A DNA stretch of 64,000 nucleotides, taken from the NCBI RefSeq assembly GCF_024400215.1, contig NZ_CP053748.1:6014001-6078000 (forward strand), read 5' to 3'. Positions 52,908 through 62,885 of the stretch are shown piece after piece. Source of the stretch: Massilia sp. erpn (GTDB lineage: Bacteria > Pseudomonadota > Gammaproteobacteria > Burkholderiales > Burkholderiaceae_D). Below the pieces are notes generated by a model. The model saw nothing but the letters and a program-made list of their open reading frames with translations. It was not told the origin of the DNA and ran no database searches. The position numbers were made by a program, and so were the translations under genes. Position 1 is the first letter of the stretch. Each line of letters begins with the position of its first letter.

Positions 52908-54551
52908 TTATGCCAGATCGTGCAGGTGCAGACCGCCGTGCTTATGGCTGCCAACCAGCTGCACATCGACGTCCGACACCTGGTTGAAGGAGAGGACGTT
53001 GGCGCTATTGGCCTGTGCGGCAATACCGGTGTTATCGAGCGTAATGATCACGTCCTTGAACTGGATGCGTTCATCGCGCACCAGCAGGTCGCTGCCGCCG
53101 TTGCCAAACAGGTCCGTCACCTTGAAGCCGTAGGCGGTCTTCTCGACCGAGTAGTTGGCGCGCGCGCCCGAGTACACCACGGTGTCGGTGCCGGCGCCGC
53201 CGTCGATGTAGTTGCCGCCGCTGGTGGCCACCAGCCGGTCGGCGCCCGCCGTACCGGTCAGGTTGCGCGCGCTCGATACCGCAAAGTCCTTCGCCAGCGA
53301 GGCTTCCGACACATTGCCTGCCGCGTCGGTGGCGCGTGCCGTCACATGGTAATTGCCGTTGGCCAGCGCCACGGGCGTGATGCTCCAGCTGCCGTTGGCG
53401 GCCGCCTTGCCTACACCCAGGCTGGTGCTGCCGTTGAAGATTTCCACCTTGGCGCCTGCCTCCGCCACACCGCTGAAGGTGGGGTGGTTGCCGCTGGCGG
53501 TCGCCGTGCCGTCCTTGGTGAACACCAGCGTCGGGCGAGCCGGCGCGATGGTATCCACCAGCGGCGTACCAGGCGTGGTGGGCGTAATGGGCGTGCTGCT
53601 GCCGATGGCAACCGTGCCGTCGCTGAAACGCAGCTGTTCGATATTTTTCAGGGTATCGGTCCCTTCCAGGCCGCTCACCTGCCACGCCGAAGCACCGGTC
53701 TGCGTCACCTTGTAGGTGCTGCGCGCGCCGCTGTAGAAGGCGGTATCGATGCCGGCGCCGCCGTCCAGGATATCGTTGCCTGCACCGCCTTCCAGCATAT
53801 CGTTAGCAGCGCCGCCGGTCAGCGTATCGGCCTGGCTGGTGCCGGTGATGTAGCGGCCGCCGCCGACTGAATTGACGCCCAGGGCGCCGCCCAGGCCATC
53901 GCCACCGTACAGCCACTTCAGGGCCGCCAGATCGTATTCGCCGAAGGTCGAATGCGCACCGCCGGCATGGGTGTAGGACATCAGCGTGTAGGCGGTATTG
54001 TCGGTGGCGGCCGGCAAGCGGATCGCGCCATCGAAGGAGTGCTTCAGGCCCAGCGCGTGGCCCAGCTCGTGCAACAGCGTTTCGTAGCCTTGCGTGCCGG
54101 GCGTGAGATTGGCATTCATGCCGGCCCATTCGGCGTTGTCCAGATAAACGTAGGTGGCGGCCGTGAACTTGGTGACGTTGTTGTTGCCGTCGTAGGAGTA
54201 GCTGTAGCGCGAGCTGTCCAGCCCGGTGGTATTGCTGCCATTGATGTTGGCGTTGGCCATATGGATCTGCGCCAGGCCGGTGTCATTGGTTTCCGTGAAC
54301 TTGATGCCGGTGATTTGCGCCAGATAGTTTAATGCGGTACGCGTGGCGGCCTGCTGGGCGGCGCTGAATGCCTGCGGCGCGCTCAGGATCGCGCTGTTGC
54401 CGGTTTCCAGTCCGCCCGCCACGGAGAAGGTGTAATACAGGTTATTTCCGCCGGAGGTAAGGTAATTCCAGTTCGGTAAATTGCCCAACAGCGCGTCAAT
54501 GTGGTTGAGGCCGGAGAGGGTGGTGCTTTTCACTTCAGTAACGGTTGCCAT
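52908..54551 (-). CDS. Serralysin-like M10 metalloprotease with RTX repeats
   Basis: The 547-residue protein has the zinc site HELGHALGLKH at 161-171 and Met-turn Met191 in TLMSYTH. RTX nonapeptides (GGAGNDILDGGAG) occur near 247-268, a Big/Ig-like domain at about 333-430 and a second RTX-like segment (GTAGADRLVATSGGNYIDGGAG) after it. There is no N-terminal signal peptide, as expected for type I secretion. No ABC/membrane-fusion transporter is encoded nearby. Its stop is convergent with the esterase. Confidence 0.92.
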   Translation of the reverse strand: MATVTEVKSTTLSGLNHIDALLGNLPNWNYLTSGGNNLYYTFSVAGGLETGNSAILSAPQAFSAAQQAATRTALNYLAQITGIKFTETNDTGLAQIHMANANINGSNTTGLDSSRYSYSYDGNNNVTKFTAATYVYLDNAEWAGMNANLTPGTQGYETLLHELGHALGLKHSFDGAIRLPAATDNTAYTLMSYTHAGGAHSTFGEYDLAALKWLYGGDGLGGALGVNSVGGGRYITGTSQADTLTGGAANDMLEGGAGNDILDGGAGIDTAFYSGARSTYKVTQTGASAWQVSGLEGTDTLKNIEQLRFSDGTVAIGSSTPITPTTPGTPLVDTIAPARPTLVFTKDGTATASGNHPTFSGVAEAGAKVEIFNGSTSLGVGKAAANGSWSITPVALANGNYHVTARATDAAGNVSEASLAKDFAVSSARNLTGTAGADRLVATSGGNYIDGGAGTDTVVYSGARANYSVEKTAYGFKVTDLFGNGGSDLLVRDERIQFKDVIITLDNTGIAAQANSANVLSFNQVSDVDVQLVGSHKHGGLHLHDLA

Positions 54552-54854
54552 GTCGCGCTGCCATAAAAGGATGGGGAAGCCTCAGTATTTCGTTTCCAAG
54601 CAGCAAGGTCAATCGTGTTCGTACATCCTCAGCCGGTGAGTGTGCACTTCTGTATTGAATGACAATCGCTCGCTACTTGCTTTTGAGTAGTGAACGTTGC
54701 TGAACTTTGCATGTCGTATTTCCATGCGCCGTGAGATTGGGTGAGAATTTTGCCATTTTTTCTCATTTAAACTTTTTACGTAGGATTAATCCTACATTTC
54801 TGAAGCTAACGTTCTGGCGCAGGGCGACATTAACGATTCGGAAAGGAGCATGAT
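54552..54854. other. Divergent intergenic region with a 16-bp palindrome
   Basis: The 303 bases between the serralysin and the DUF1906 gene are AT-rich towards the latter. They carry the perfect palindrome at 54780-54795, which is described separately, and no small gene was seen. Confidence 0.5.
54780..54795. promoter_or_regulatory. Perfect 16-bp palindrome, probable operator
   Basis: GTAGGATT followed by AATCCTAC is exactly self-complementary. It lies 60 bases before the DUF1906 ATG, in the region expected for a promoter or operator. The factor is unknown. Confidence 0.5.
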
Positions 54855-56126
54855 ATGGCACGCGGAATCTCAACCAATCGGAACACCGGCAGCCTTGCAG
54901 CCTGCCTGCAGGGCGAACAGATCGCCTTCGTCTGCCGCTACTACAGCTTTACCACCAAGCAGCCGCAAAAGCGCCTGACACCTGCGGAGGCGGACCAGCT
55001 GCTCTCGGCCAATCTCGCGCTCGTCGCCGTGTACGAGGACGGCCCCACCGCCGCCGATTATTTCAGCCGCGCCCGCGGGGAGCAGGACGGCAAGCACGCC
55101 TATGCCTACGCGCGCAATGTCGGCCAGCCCACCGACAGCGCGATTTACTTCGCGGTCGATTACGACGCCACGCAGCAAGATGTCGCCGGCCCGATCACGC
55201 AATACTTCCAGGGCGTGAAGGCCGGCCTGGCGGCCAGCAACCCGGGACAGACGCCCTACCCGATCGGCGTGTACGGCTCCGGCCGGGTATGCGCCGCCAT
55301 CAAGGATAAGCTGCAACTGGCGACATATGCCTGGCTCGCCGAATCGCACGGCTGGGCTGGCCATGCAGCCTATACCAAGCCCGATATCCGGCAAGAGGTC
55401 TCCGTCAGCAAGCTCTGCGGCCTGGACGGAGGCGCAGACGGCGATTACGAAGATAACTTTGCCAGCGGCAGCTTCGGCGCCTTTTCCAGCCTGGTCGCTC
55501 CCGCCGCCCCGGCTGCCCTGCCCCAGCCGGCGGCAGCGCCGGCTGCCGCCGCTGGCGCCTCGCCCTTTGCACTCAAACTCAAGCAGCTCGCCACCGATCA
55601 ATTCGGTCTCTACCACTTGTATAACGAAACCCAATCCCCCCTTACAGAACAGATACGGACTTATTGGGAAGAGCTGGACATGAGCTTTCCTGGCGTGCAA
55701 ACGCCCTGGTCCGCCGTCTTCGTCTCCTGGCTGATGCAGATGGCGGGCGCCGCTCCCGGCGAGTTCAAAGTATCGAACGCGCACTCGCGCTTTGTGTATT
55801 GGGCCATCCAGAACCTGAAGAACAACACCGGCCTGTTCCGGGCCTATCCGCTGACGGACTATGCGCCCAAGATCGGCGATCTCATCCACAACAACCGCAG
55901 CGGGCAAACCCTGACTTATTCCTTTGCGTCCGCCCACGAATCATATGAAAGCCACTCGGCGGTCGTGGTTGAGCGCGGCAGGGATGGGCAAGGCGACTAT
56001 GCGGTCACGATCGGCGGCAATGAAGGCAATAGCGTGGGGCGCAAGCGCGTCGCGCTCGACTCGAACGGCTATGTGAAGCAAAGAGCGATCGAACCGTATA
56101 TTTGCGTAATCCAGTGCCTGAAATAA
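54855..56126 (+). CDS. DUF1906 (glycoside hydrolase-like) and DUF2272 fusion protein
   Basis: Residues 1-215 match the DUF1906 / Rv2525c-like TIM barrel: FVCRYYSFTTKQPQKRLTPAEADQLL, VAVYEDGP, IYFAVDYDATQQDV, PIGVYGSGRVC, YAWLAESHGW. A Pro/Ala linker follows, then DUF2272 (about 240-423) with YWEELDMSFPG, TPWSAVFVSWLMQMAG and YESHSAVVVERGRDGQGDYAVTIGGNEGNSVG. Such combinations are expected in cell-wall or glycan binding and degradation. No clear signal peptide. AAAGGAG precedes the ATG. Confidence 0.88.
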   Translation: MARGISTNRNTGSLAACLQGEQIAFVCRYYSFTTKQPQKRLTPAEADQLLSANLALVAVYEDGPTAADYFSRARGEQDGKHAYAYARNVGQPTDSAIYFAVDYDATQQDVAGPITQYFQGVKAGLAASNPGQTPYPIGVYGSGRVCAAIKDKLQLATYAWLAESHGWAGHAAYTKPDIRQEVSVSKLCGLDGGADGDYEDNFASGSFGAFSSLVAPAAPAALPQPAAAPAAAAGASPFALKLKQLATDQFGLYHLYNETQSPLTEQIRTYWEELDMSFPGVQTPWSAVFVSWLMQMAGAAPGEFKVSNAHSRFVYWAIQNLKNNTGLFRAYPLTDYAPKIGDLIHNNRSGQTLTYSFASAHESYESHSAVVVERGRDGQGDYAVTIGGNEGNSVGRKRVALDSNGYVKQRAIEPYICVIQCLK

Positions 56127-56492
56127 GGGCGTACTACTCCCTCCTCTGCAATTACCGGAGCATCGGCGGCCTGCCGGAAGACGGCCAGATGCTCCGCGTA
56201 CCGCCACGTCCGATGCCCGACTGTTAATATTTTTTGCAACAAATCGCTGTCTTAGGCAAAAAAATCCGCTGCCGGACATTTTTTTCCAGAATTCTCAAGG
56301 TAAAATTCTCACCAATTTCCACATTTCTTGTGTGAAATCATAGTTTCTCGCCCGAAGCCCCGCCGAGAATTCCATAGTGCCGCGTTCGCTCTTCGTTTCG
56401 GTGGCACTTACCTGGGCTGGCAACACTCGCGCCAGCATCCCAGGCCGCACCATCCCAGACACTTGCGCAAGACAACACTAGGAAAAGTTCTC
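56127..56492. other. Intergenic leader region of the chemotaxis receptor gene
   Basis: 366 bases. A hairpin with GGAGCATC/GATGCTCC arms (56157-56195) may end the DUF1906 transcript. The rest is AT-rich leader; no clear FliA (sigma-28) promoter was found. AGGAAAAG lies 12 bases before ATG 56493. Confidence 0.45.
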
Positions 56493-58106
56493 ATGAAAAT
56501 TGGCAATCTAAAAATCGGTACCCGCATCAGTTGCGGCTATATCATCGTGCTGGTGCTGCTGCTCGGCGTCATGCTGTGCGGCATCCAAGGCATGCGCGAC
56601 TCGAACAAATCCCTGCACAACATCGTCGACATCAACATCAAGAAGATGGAACTGCTGCAGACGATGTCGGAATCCACCCACGTGGTTTCGCGCGTGATCC
56701 GCACCTTGGCCCTGCTGCAGGACGAAGAAACCGCCAAGCGTGAAGCTGCGAAAATCACTACGGCGCGCGAAAAATACAATGCCGCCTTCGACGCCCTGCA
56801 AGCCATGCCGCTGGATGCGGCCGGCCAGGCGCTGGTGGCCAAGATCAAGGAACAGCAGGCGGCTGCACGCCAGTTGAACGACCAGTTCCTGAGCCTGAGC
56901 AAAACCAGCCGCGAGGAAGCGCTCCAGCTCCTGCTGCAAAAAGCCGGCCCCGCTTCGCAAACCTGGCAGGAAGTCATCGACGAGTTCCGCGCCCATCAAA
57001 AAGAAAAAAGCCAGCGCGACGAAGCGGCGGCCGAACAGTCCTATGAGAGCAATATGACCTTGATGCTCGGCTTCTCGGCCTTGGCCGTCGCCGTCAGCAT
57101 CGCCATCGCCTGGACCATCACGCGTTCGATCTCGCGCCCGATTTCGCAGGCGGTGCAGGTGGCGCAGCGGGTGGCCGCCGGCCATCTGGACAGCCGCATC
57201 GAAGTGCACTCCAGTGATGAAACGGGCCAGCTGCTGCAGGCGCTCAAGGAAATGAACGACAGCCTGGTCAACATCGTCGGCCATGTGCGCGGCGGCGCCG
57301 ACACCATCGCCTCGGCCTCGTCGGAAATCGCCAACGGCAATCTGGATCTCTCCAGCCGCACCGAGCAGCAAGCCAGCTCGCTGGAAGAAACCGTCTCCTC
57401 AATGGAGGAACTGGCCAGCACCGTGCAGCAGAACGTCGAGAACGCGCGGCGCGGCAACCAGCTCGCCATGTCAGCCTCCGAAACCGCCACGCGCGGCGGC
57501 GCGGCTGTCGGCCAGGTGGTGGAAACCATGGGCGCCATCAGCGCCTCTTCGCGCAAGGTGGTGGACATTATCAGCGTCATCGAAGGCATCGCCTTCCAGA
57601 CCAATATTCTGGCGCTGAACGCCGCGGTGGAAGCGGCGCGCGCCGGCGAGCAGGGACGCGGTTTTGCCGTCGTCGCGGCCGAGGTGCGCAATCTGGCGCA
57701 GCGCTCGGCTTCCGCCGCCAAGGAAATCAATGCGCTGATCAGCGATTCGGTCGCGCATGTGAACAAGGGCGAGCAACTGGTCGATCAAGCCGGCAGCACG
57801 ATGGACGAGGTATTGAAGAGCATCAGCAACGTCAATGTCATCATGGGCGAGATCATGACGGCCAGCGAGGAACAAAGCGCTGGCATCGAACAGATCAACC
57901 AGGCCATCTGCGAAATGGACCAGGTAACGCAGCAGAACGCCGCCCTGGTCGAAGAAGCCGCCGCCGCCGCCGCTTCGCTGGAAGAGCAGGCTGCCGGCCT
58001 GACCCACGCCGTCGCCGTCTTCAAGCTCGACCTGGCCAAGACCGGCAACGCCGGCCGTCAGCCGGGCCAGCAGGCGAAAGCACTGGCTCTGCCTTGGGCC
58101 GCTTAA
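56493..58106 (+). CDS. Methyl-accepting chemotaxis protein
   Basis: The 537-residue receptor has a first membrane segment ([18 protein letters not shown]), a four-helix periplasmic region and a second membrane segment ([20 protein letters not shown]). HAMP follows, then a signalling domain with the hairpin tip [56 protein letters not shown]. It ends in ALALPWAA and has no CheR/CheB docking pentapeptide of the NWETF type. ATG 56493 was chosen from the start of the membrane segment. It stands alone, so its ligand is unknown. Confidence 0.93.
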   Translation: MKIGNLKIGTRISCGYIIVLVLLLGVMLCGIQGMRDSNKSLHNIVDINIKKMELLQTMSESTHVVSRVIRTLALLQDEETAKREAAKITTAREKYNAAFDALQAMPLDAAGQALVAKIKEQQAAARQLNDQFLSLSKTSREEALQLLLQKAGPASQTWQEVIDEFRAHQKEKSQRDEAAAEQSYESNMTLMLGFSALAVAVSIAIAWTITRSISRPISQAVQVAQRVAAGHLDSRIEVHSSDETGQLLQALKEMNDSLVNIVGHVRGGADTIASASSEIANGNLDLSSRTEQQASSLEETVSSMEELASTVQQNVENARRGNQLAMSASETATRGGAAVGQVVETMGAISASSRKVVDIISVIEGIAFQTNILALNAAVEAARAGEQGRGFAVVAAEVRNLAQRSASAAKEINALISDSVAHVNKGEQLVDQAGSTMDEVLKSISNVNVIMGEIMTASEEQSAGIEQINQAICEMDQVTQQNAALVEEAAAAAASLEEQAAGLTHAVAVFKLDLAKTGNAGRQPGQQAKALALPWAA

Positions 58107-58134
58107 AGGGACTACCGTTACCTCAACGGCAATC

Positions 58135-58356
58135 TTAACCAGGCGCAGAGCGTTTTGGCTGCGCCGATACCGCGCGTTGCGGGAACAGTTTGTCCCGAAG
58201 CTCCCGCAAACGCTCTTTATCGTGAACGTTCATGATCTGGGGCCGAACCTCTTCAAGGCACGATTTTTCCACCAGCCGATGAAATTCGTCGAGTTCATCT
58301 TGCGACCCACGCGCAAGCGCTTCCTTAAGCTGCTGTGGTAGTAGTGGTGCGACCAT
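58135..58356 (-). CDS. Small unknown protein coupled to the HEFGH-motif gene
   Basis: The frame encodes about 73 residues from ATG 58356 (AAGGAG 6 bases upstream), or 78 from ATG 58371, which overlaps the upstream stop in ATGA. It reads MVAPLLPQQLKEALARGSQDELDEFHRLVEKSCLEEVRPQI, a charged helical protein. No family recognised. It could be an inhibitor or partner of the metallopeptidase-like protein. Confidence 0.6.
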   Translation of the reverse strand: MVAPLLPQQLKEALARGSQDELDEFHRLVEKSCLEEVRPQIMNVHDKERLRELRDKLFPQRAVSAQPKRSAPG

Positions 58357-58367
58357 TACTGACTCCT

Positions 58368-59333
58368 TCATCTCGCTACTTTGGCGGCCAAGCGATCCAA
58401 CATGAACTTCGTTGTAATCCAGTCATTCTTGCAAGCCATAGGCGAAGGCTGACCGCTCCAGAAATTATCCATCAATGCGGGGTTGTTTGCATCCTCCAAC
58501 TGACAGTGATAGGACTGCCACTGCGACGGATAGCCGAGTGAATCCCGAGCTTTATCCGTGGCAAACTGCTTCATGCCATAGTACGCAAATGCCTCCGGAA
58601 TTGGGCGGCCGACCTTGCGATTAAAGGCCTGCTCGCCATCAACATACAGATCGGCGATATACGCATTCGGAAAGCTTGAAAATGCGTGCCCGAACTCATG
58701 CGCGCCCGTCAGTGCAATAGAGTCCGTTGCGTGGATAGCGGCCATTCCTGGGATGCGATGTCTGTAGCAATGCAGAAAAGGCTTGCCGTCATATGTGGTC
58801 GCTACGCCGCCAGTCGCCATATTGTCACTGGCAGGAATGGCGCTGGCACGCTTATTCGTGGGCGAGTTCGTCACAACGAAAACCACATCGGGATTCACCC
58901 CCAGGTAGGCCAGCATATTGCATACGGCAGCACGACGAGGTTTGAGCAGGCCCGAACCGGAGTCAAGTTCCTCGCCAACCAATGCCGTTCCCCCGTCCAC
59001 AAGCAGCCCACACACGAATATGGAATGAAACCTGACCTTCGATGCGTGCGGAGACCTGGAAAGCATCTTTTCAGCCTGTCCCGGCAACTTGCCAAATACG
59101 CTCTTATAAAGATACTCGGCGCAACGTTCAAAGAGCGCATTGTCCGACGAAGCCAAGCCGCTGCCATTCATGTCCGGTTTATATATGCCCGAGCCCCAAG
59201 GCCGCTCAATCGCGATGCTATTTATGACCAGAATGAAAAACGGATCACTCTTACTCGTATCGCCATCTTGCCAGCGGATCGTCTCAGAGCTAAATCGATG
59301 AATCCCTGTCTGATCGGCACTCGTAATCGACAT
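58368..59333 (-). CDS. Putative zinc metallopeptidase (HEFGH motif), unknown family
   Basis: The 321-residue protein has ALTGAHEFGHAFSSFPNAYIADLYVDGE, an HExxH zinc motif followed by acidic residues. It has secondary segments FHSIFVCGLLVDGGTALVGEELDSGSG and PDVVFVVTNSPTNKRASA reminiscent of M64-like peptidases. No signal peptide was seen. ATG 59333 has AGG upstream. It overlaps the small gene 58135 by the ATGA pattern. The motif is clear; family and substrate are not. Confidence 0.6.
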   Translation of the reverse strand: MSITSADQTGIHRFSSETIRWQDGDTSKSDPFFILVINSIAIERPWGSGIYKPDMNGSGLASSDNALFERCAEYLYKSVFGKLPGQAEKMLSRSPHASKVRFHSIFVCGLLVDGGTALVGEELDSGSGLLKPRRAAVCNMLAYLGVNPDVVFVVTNSPTNKRASAIPASDNMATGGVATTYDGKPFLHCYRHRIPGMAAIHATDSIALTGAHEFGHAFSSFPNAYIADLYVDGEQAFNRKVGRPIPEAFAYYGMKQFATDKARDSLGYPSQWQSYHCQLEDANNPALMDNFWSGQPSPMACKNDWITTKFMLDRLAAKVAR

Positions 59334-59362
59334 GGCGCCTCCATCCAATTGGTCACGAACGT

Positions 59363-60916
59363 TTAGCGCTGCTTCAAAATCGAGCCCAGCACGCCGCGGA
59401 TAATCTCGCGGCCGACCTGGGAGCCGATGCTGCGCGCGGCGGATTTGACGAGCGCCTGCACCGCCGTATCGCGCCTGCCGGTCTTGCCGAACAGGCCGCC
59501 CAGCACATCACCGAACAAGGAGCCGCCTTCGCCGGCCGCGCTATCCTGCTGCGTGGCCGGCGCGCCTTGGGCGGCGGGCACCTCGCGCTGCCCGGCCGTG
59601 GCGGGACTGTCATCGGCCGTGCGGGAGGTGGCGCTGGCGGCGACGCGGCCGTTCAACTTCTCATAGGCCGATTCACGGTCTACCGTTTTTTCATACACGC
59701 CCGCCACCACCGATGCGGCCATGGCGGCTTGCCGCTCGCCGGCATCGATGGGGCCAAGCTGGCTGGCCGGCGGCAGGATGAAGGCGCGCTGCACCACTTG
59801 CGGCACGCCCTTCTCATCCAGGAAGGACACCAGCGCTTCACCCACGCCCAGCTCCGAAATCACCTGCGCGATATCCAGCGCGGGATTGGGCCGGAAGGTT
59901 TCGGCCGCCGCCTTCACCGCTTTCTGGTCGCGCGGCGTGTAGGCGCGCAGCGCATGCTGGACGCGGTTGCCGAGCTGGCCCAGCACGGTGTCGGGAATGT
60001 CGAGCGGGTTCTGCGTGATGAAGAACACGCCCACACCTTTGGAGCGGATCAGGCGCACCACCTGCTCGATCTTTTGCAGCAGGGGCTTGGGCGCTTCGGC
60101 AAAAAGCAGGTGGGCTTCGTCGAAGAAGAATACCAGCTTGGGCTTGTCCACATCGCCCACCTCGGGCAGGTTTTCGAACAGTTCGGACAGCATCCACAGC
60201 AGAAAAACGGCATAGATGCGCGGCGCGTTCATCAGCTTGTCGGCGCACAGGATGTTGACCACGCCCTTGCCCTGCGCATCGGTTTGCAGCAGGTCGTCGA
60301 TATTCAGCATCGGCTCGCCGAAGAACCGGTCGCCGCCCTGCTCCTCGATGGCGATCAGGCCGCGCTGAATGGCGCCGATGCTGGCGGCGCTGATATTGCC
60401 ATAACTGGTCTTGTAGTCGGCGGCATGGTCGCCCACATGCTGCAGCATGGCGCGCAAGTCCTTGGTGTCGAGCAGCAGCAGGCCGTTGTCGTCGGCGATG
60501 CGGAACACCAGCTGCAGCACGCCTTCCTGCGTATCGTTCAGGTTCAGCATGCGCGCCAGCAGCAGCGGGCCAAGATCGGAGACAGTGGCCCGCACCGGGT
60601 GGCCCTGCTGGCCGAACACGTCCCAGAAGGTGACGGGGCAGCCGGCCCATTGCGGCGCCTCCAGCTGCAAGGCTTGCAGCCGCTTGCCCATCTTCTCGCC
60701 CAGCGTACCTGCCTTGGCGATGCCGGACAGGTCGCCCTTCACATCGGCCATGAAGACCGGCACGCCGATATCGGACAGCGATTGCGCGATCTTCTGCAAA
60801 GTGACGGTCTTGCCGGTGCCGGTCGCGCCGGTGATGCAGCCATGGCGGTTCACCAGATTGGACAGCAGCTCCAGCGTCAGCTGTTCATTCTTCGCAATCG
60901 AAAGGGAGACAGGCAT
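59363..60916 (-). CDS. yjgR: HerA-like helicase / DUF853 ATPase (YjgR)
   Basis: The 517-residue protein has Walker [16 protein letters not shown] near residue 35 and Walker [58 protein letters not shown] is typical of the HerA/FtsK superfamily YjgR/DUF853 proteins. The C-terminal tail is Gly/Ala/Ser-rich. The family is widespread and its role is not settled. A 70-residue gene lies upstream after 56 bases. Confidence 0.93.
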   Translation of the reverse strand: MPVSLSIAKNEQLTLELLSNLVNRHGCITGATGTGKTVTLQKIAQSLSDIGVPVFMADVKGDLSGIAKAGTLGEKMGKRLQALQLEAPQWAGCPVTFWDVFGQQGHPVRATVSDLGPLLLARMLNLNDTQEGVLQLVFRIADDNGLLLLDTKDLRAMLQHVGDHAADYKTSYGNISAASIGAIQRGLIAIEEQGGDRFFGEPMLNIDDLLQTDAQGKGVVNILCADKLMNAPRIYAVFLLWMLSELFENLPEVGDVDKPKLVFFFDEAHLLFAEAPKPLLQKIEQVVRLIRSKGVGVFFITQNPLDIPDTVLGQLGNRVQHALRAYTPRDQKAVKAAAETFRPNPALDIAQVISELGVGEALVSFLDEKGVPQVVQRAFILPPASQLGPIDAGERQAAMAASVVAGVYEKTVDRESAYEKLNGRVAASATSRTADDSPATAGQREVPAAQGAPATQQDSAAGEGGSLFGDVLGGLFGKTGRRDTAVQALVKSAARSIGSQVGREIIRGVLGSILKQR

Positions 60917-60972
60917 GATCGTCCTCGGCGCGCAATGATTGTGCGACGATCATACTCCACAGTTCATCCCTG

Positions 60973-61185
60973 TTATTTTTTCTTCTTGCCCAGCGACGCG
61001 TCGTAAATGGTCTTGGCATCCTTGTGCGCCTGGTCGATATTGCGCAGCTTCTTATCGTCGTCGTGCTTGACGAAAAACTCCGCGTCCTGCGCCGCGACCA
61101 CCAGCTTGATCGCGGCCGCATCGGCCAGATTGTATTTTTCCACGATCAGCGTGGTCACTTCATCCAGGTATTCTTCGTAGGTCAT
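60973..61185 (-). CDS. Small acidic/basic protein of unknown function
   Basis: The 70-residue protein MTYEEYLDEVTTLIVEKYNLADAAAIKLV has an Asp/Lys-rich middle (KHDDDKKLRNIDQAHKDAKTIYDASLGKKKK). No family recognised. It is upstream of the HerA-like ATPase in the same orientation. Confidence 0.75.
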   Translation of the reverse strand: MTYEEYLDEVTTLIVEKYNLADAAAIKLVVAAQDAEFFVKHDDDKKLRNIDQAHKDAKTIYDASLGKKKK

Positions 61186-61296
61186 GTTTCACTCCATAGG
61201 CTATTGGCGGCATTATAGGAGAGCCGCACCGGATATGGTTTTGTGTTTTGCTGCATTTTATGCAACAGTAGAGTCTTTCAAGCCGAGAGCCAAATC

Positions 61297-62685
61297 ATGC
61301 CGACCGCTCCAGCCGCGCCCGCCGTGACCCAGTCCGATAAACCACTGGGGTTCTGGATGTGCACCGCCCTCATCGTCGGCAATATGATCGGCATGGGCAT
61401 TTTCATGCTGCCGGCCGCGCTGGCTCCGCATGGCCTGAACTCCTTCAGCGGCTGGGCCATCACCGTCATCGGCTGCCTCTTCATCGCCCACGTCTTCGCC
61501 CACCTGGCGCGCGCCATGCCGCACGAGGACGGGCCTTACGGCTATACCAAACGCTGCTTCGGTTCCGGCACCGCCTTCTTCGTCATGTGGTGCTATTGGG
61601 CTTCGATCTGGATCAGCAACGCCGCGCTGGCAATCGGCATCGTCGGTTATCTGAGCACGCTCTTCCCCGTCCTCGCCGCCATACCACTGCTGCAGCCGGC
61701 GACGGCGCTGGCCGTGATCTGGTTCTTCGTGCTGGTCAGCCTGAGCGGCGCGCGCCTGTCGGGACGGGTGCAACTGGCATCGGCCGCGCTTAAGCTGCTG
61801 CCCATGGGCGCCGTGGTGCTGCTGGGCGGCTGGGTGCTGTTCACCGACAGCGCGGCCTATGGCGCGCATCTGCCTTCCACCCCGCTCACGCTCGACGCCA
61901 CCGCAGCGGCAGGCACCATCGCCCTCTTCGCCATGCTGGGCGTGGAATGCGCCACCCTGCCAGCCACCAAGGTCGTCGATCCCGAAACCACCATCCCGCG
62001 CGCCACCATCGCGGGGACGCTGATCGCGGCCGTGGTGTATGTCTCCGTCTGCACCGTGCCGCTGCTGCTGTTGCCGCAGGCGGAGCTGGCGCAATCGAAC
62101 GCGCCGTATGCCGATCTGTTCAACCGATTCTGGCAGCCCGGCACCGGACGCTGGCTGGCGATTGCCGTCATCATCAGCGGTCTGGGCGCGCTCAATGGCT
62201 GGACCATGCTGGCAGGCGAAGTCACCGCCTCCTTCGCCACGCACGGCATGTTTCCCACTCTGCTGAAGACACCCAACCGGCACGGCGCGCCATACTGGTC
62301 GCTGCTGCTGATCGGGGTGCTGGCCAGCGCCATGGTGGTGATGAACTACAGCCGCTCGCTGGCCGAAGGCTTCACCTTCCTGACGATGGTGGTGACGGCG
62401 GCGAGCATGCCGCTGTATCTGGTCGGCGGCGTGGCCATCTTCAAGCTGTGGAAGCGCGGCGCCTTGCGCGCCAAGGCCGCCGTGCCGGCGCTGCTGCTGT
62501 TCAGCGCCGCCATGACCTGCATCTTTTCGGTCTGGGCGCTGTACGGCATGGGCCGCGAAGCCTTCATCTGGTCGCTGGTGCTGGGCGCCATCAGCCTGCC
62601 GGTTTTCTGGCTGATCCGGCGCGGCAGGAAGGCGCCGTCCAAAACAAGTGACGCCATAAGCGGGAGTATAATGAACAAATCATGA
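61297..62685 (+). CDS. APC family amino acid permease (arginine/agmatine antiporter-like)
   Basis: The 462-residue protein has about 12 membrane segments. The first contains GNMIGMGIFMLPAALA, the APC substrate-backbone motif (G-M-G in place of G-S-G). It has HEDGPYGYTKRCFG, the FALLGVEC-like FAMLGVECATLPATKVVDPETTIPRATI and WTMLAGEVTASFATHGMFP. It resembles AdiC/PotE, but the substrate cannot be told. ATG 61297 is chosen by the family N terminus. Its last codons overlap the antitoxin gene (ATGA). Confidence 0.9.
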   Translation: MPTAPAAPAVTQSDKPLGFWMCTALIVGNMIGMGIFMLPAALAPHGLNSFSGWAITVIGCLFIAHVFAHLARAMPHEDGPYGYTKRCFGSGTAFFVMWCYWASIWISNAALAIGIVGYLSTLFPVLAAIPLLQPATALAVIWFFVLVSLSGARLSGRVQLASAALKLLPMGAVVLLGGWVLFTDSAAYGAHLPSTPLTLDATAAAGTIALFAMLGVECATLPATKVVDPETTIPRATIAGTLIAAVVYVSVCTVPLLLLPQAELAQSNAPYADLFNRFWQPGTGRWLAIAVIISGLGALNGWTMLAGEVTASFATHGMFPTLLKTPNRHGAPYWSLLLIGVLASAMVVMNYSRSLAEGFTFLTMVVTAASMPLYLVGGVAIFKLWKRGALRAKAAVPALLLFSAAMTCIFSVWALYGMGREAFIWSLVLGAISLPVFWLIRRGRKAPSKTSDAISGSIMNKS

Positions 62686-62885
62686 GCACAAACCTGTCGC
62701 CTATCGAATCGGAGTTCGCCACGCAAGAAGAGGCGGAGGCCTATGATCGCTGGTACAGGGAAAAGGTTCAAACCTCACTTGCCGACCAGCGCCCATTGAT
62801 TGCCCATGATCTGGCAATGGCGAAGCTGAGGGAACTGATCGACGAAAAACCCCGTGCCCGCACTTCCGATCCTCTGGCGCCCTGA
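62682..62885 (+). CDS. Antitoxin of a RelE/ParE-type pair (StbD-like)
   Basis: The 67-residue protein reads SPIESEFATQEEAEAYDRWYREKVQTSLADQRPLIAHDLAMAKLRELID, a pattern typical of antitoxin/stability determinants of this type. Its ATG overlaps the permease stop, and its 3' end overlaps the toxin gene by 32 bases. TATAAT at 62667-62672 may serve as its own -10 box. Confidence 0.75.
   Translation: MSTNLSPIESEFATQEEAEAYDRWYREKVQTSLADQRPLIAHDLAMAKLRELIDEKPRARTSDPLAP

Noticed and set aside
56220..56400. FliA promoter for the chemotaxis receptor gene
   Set aside because: A GCCGGACA-like box exists but the matching upstream element is poor.
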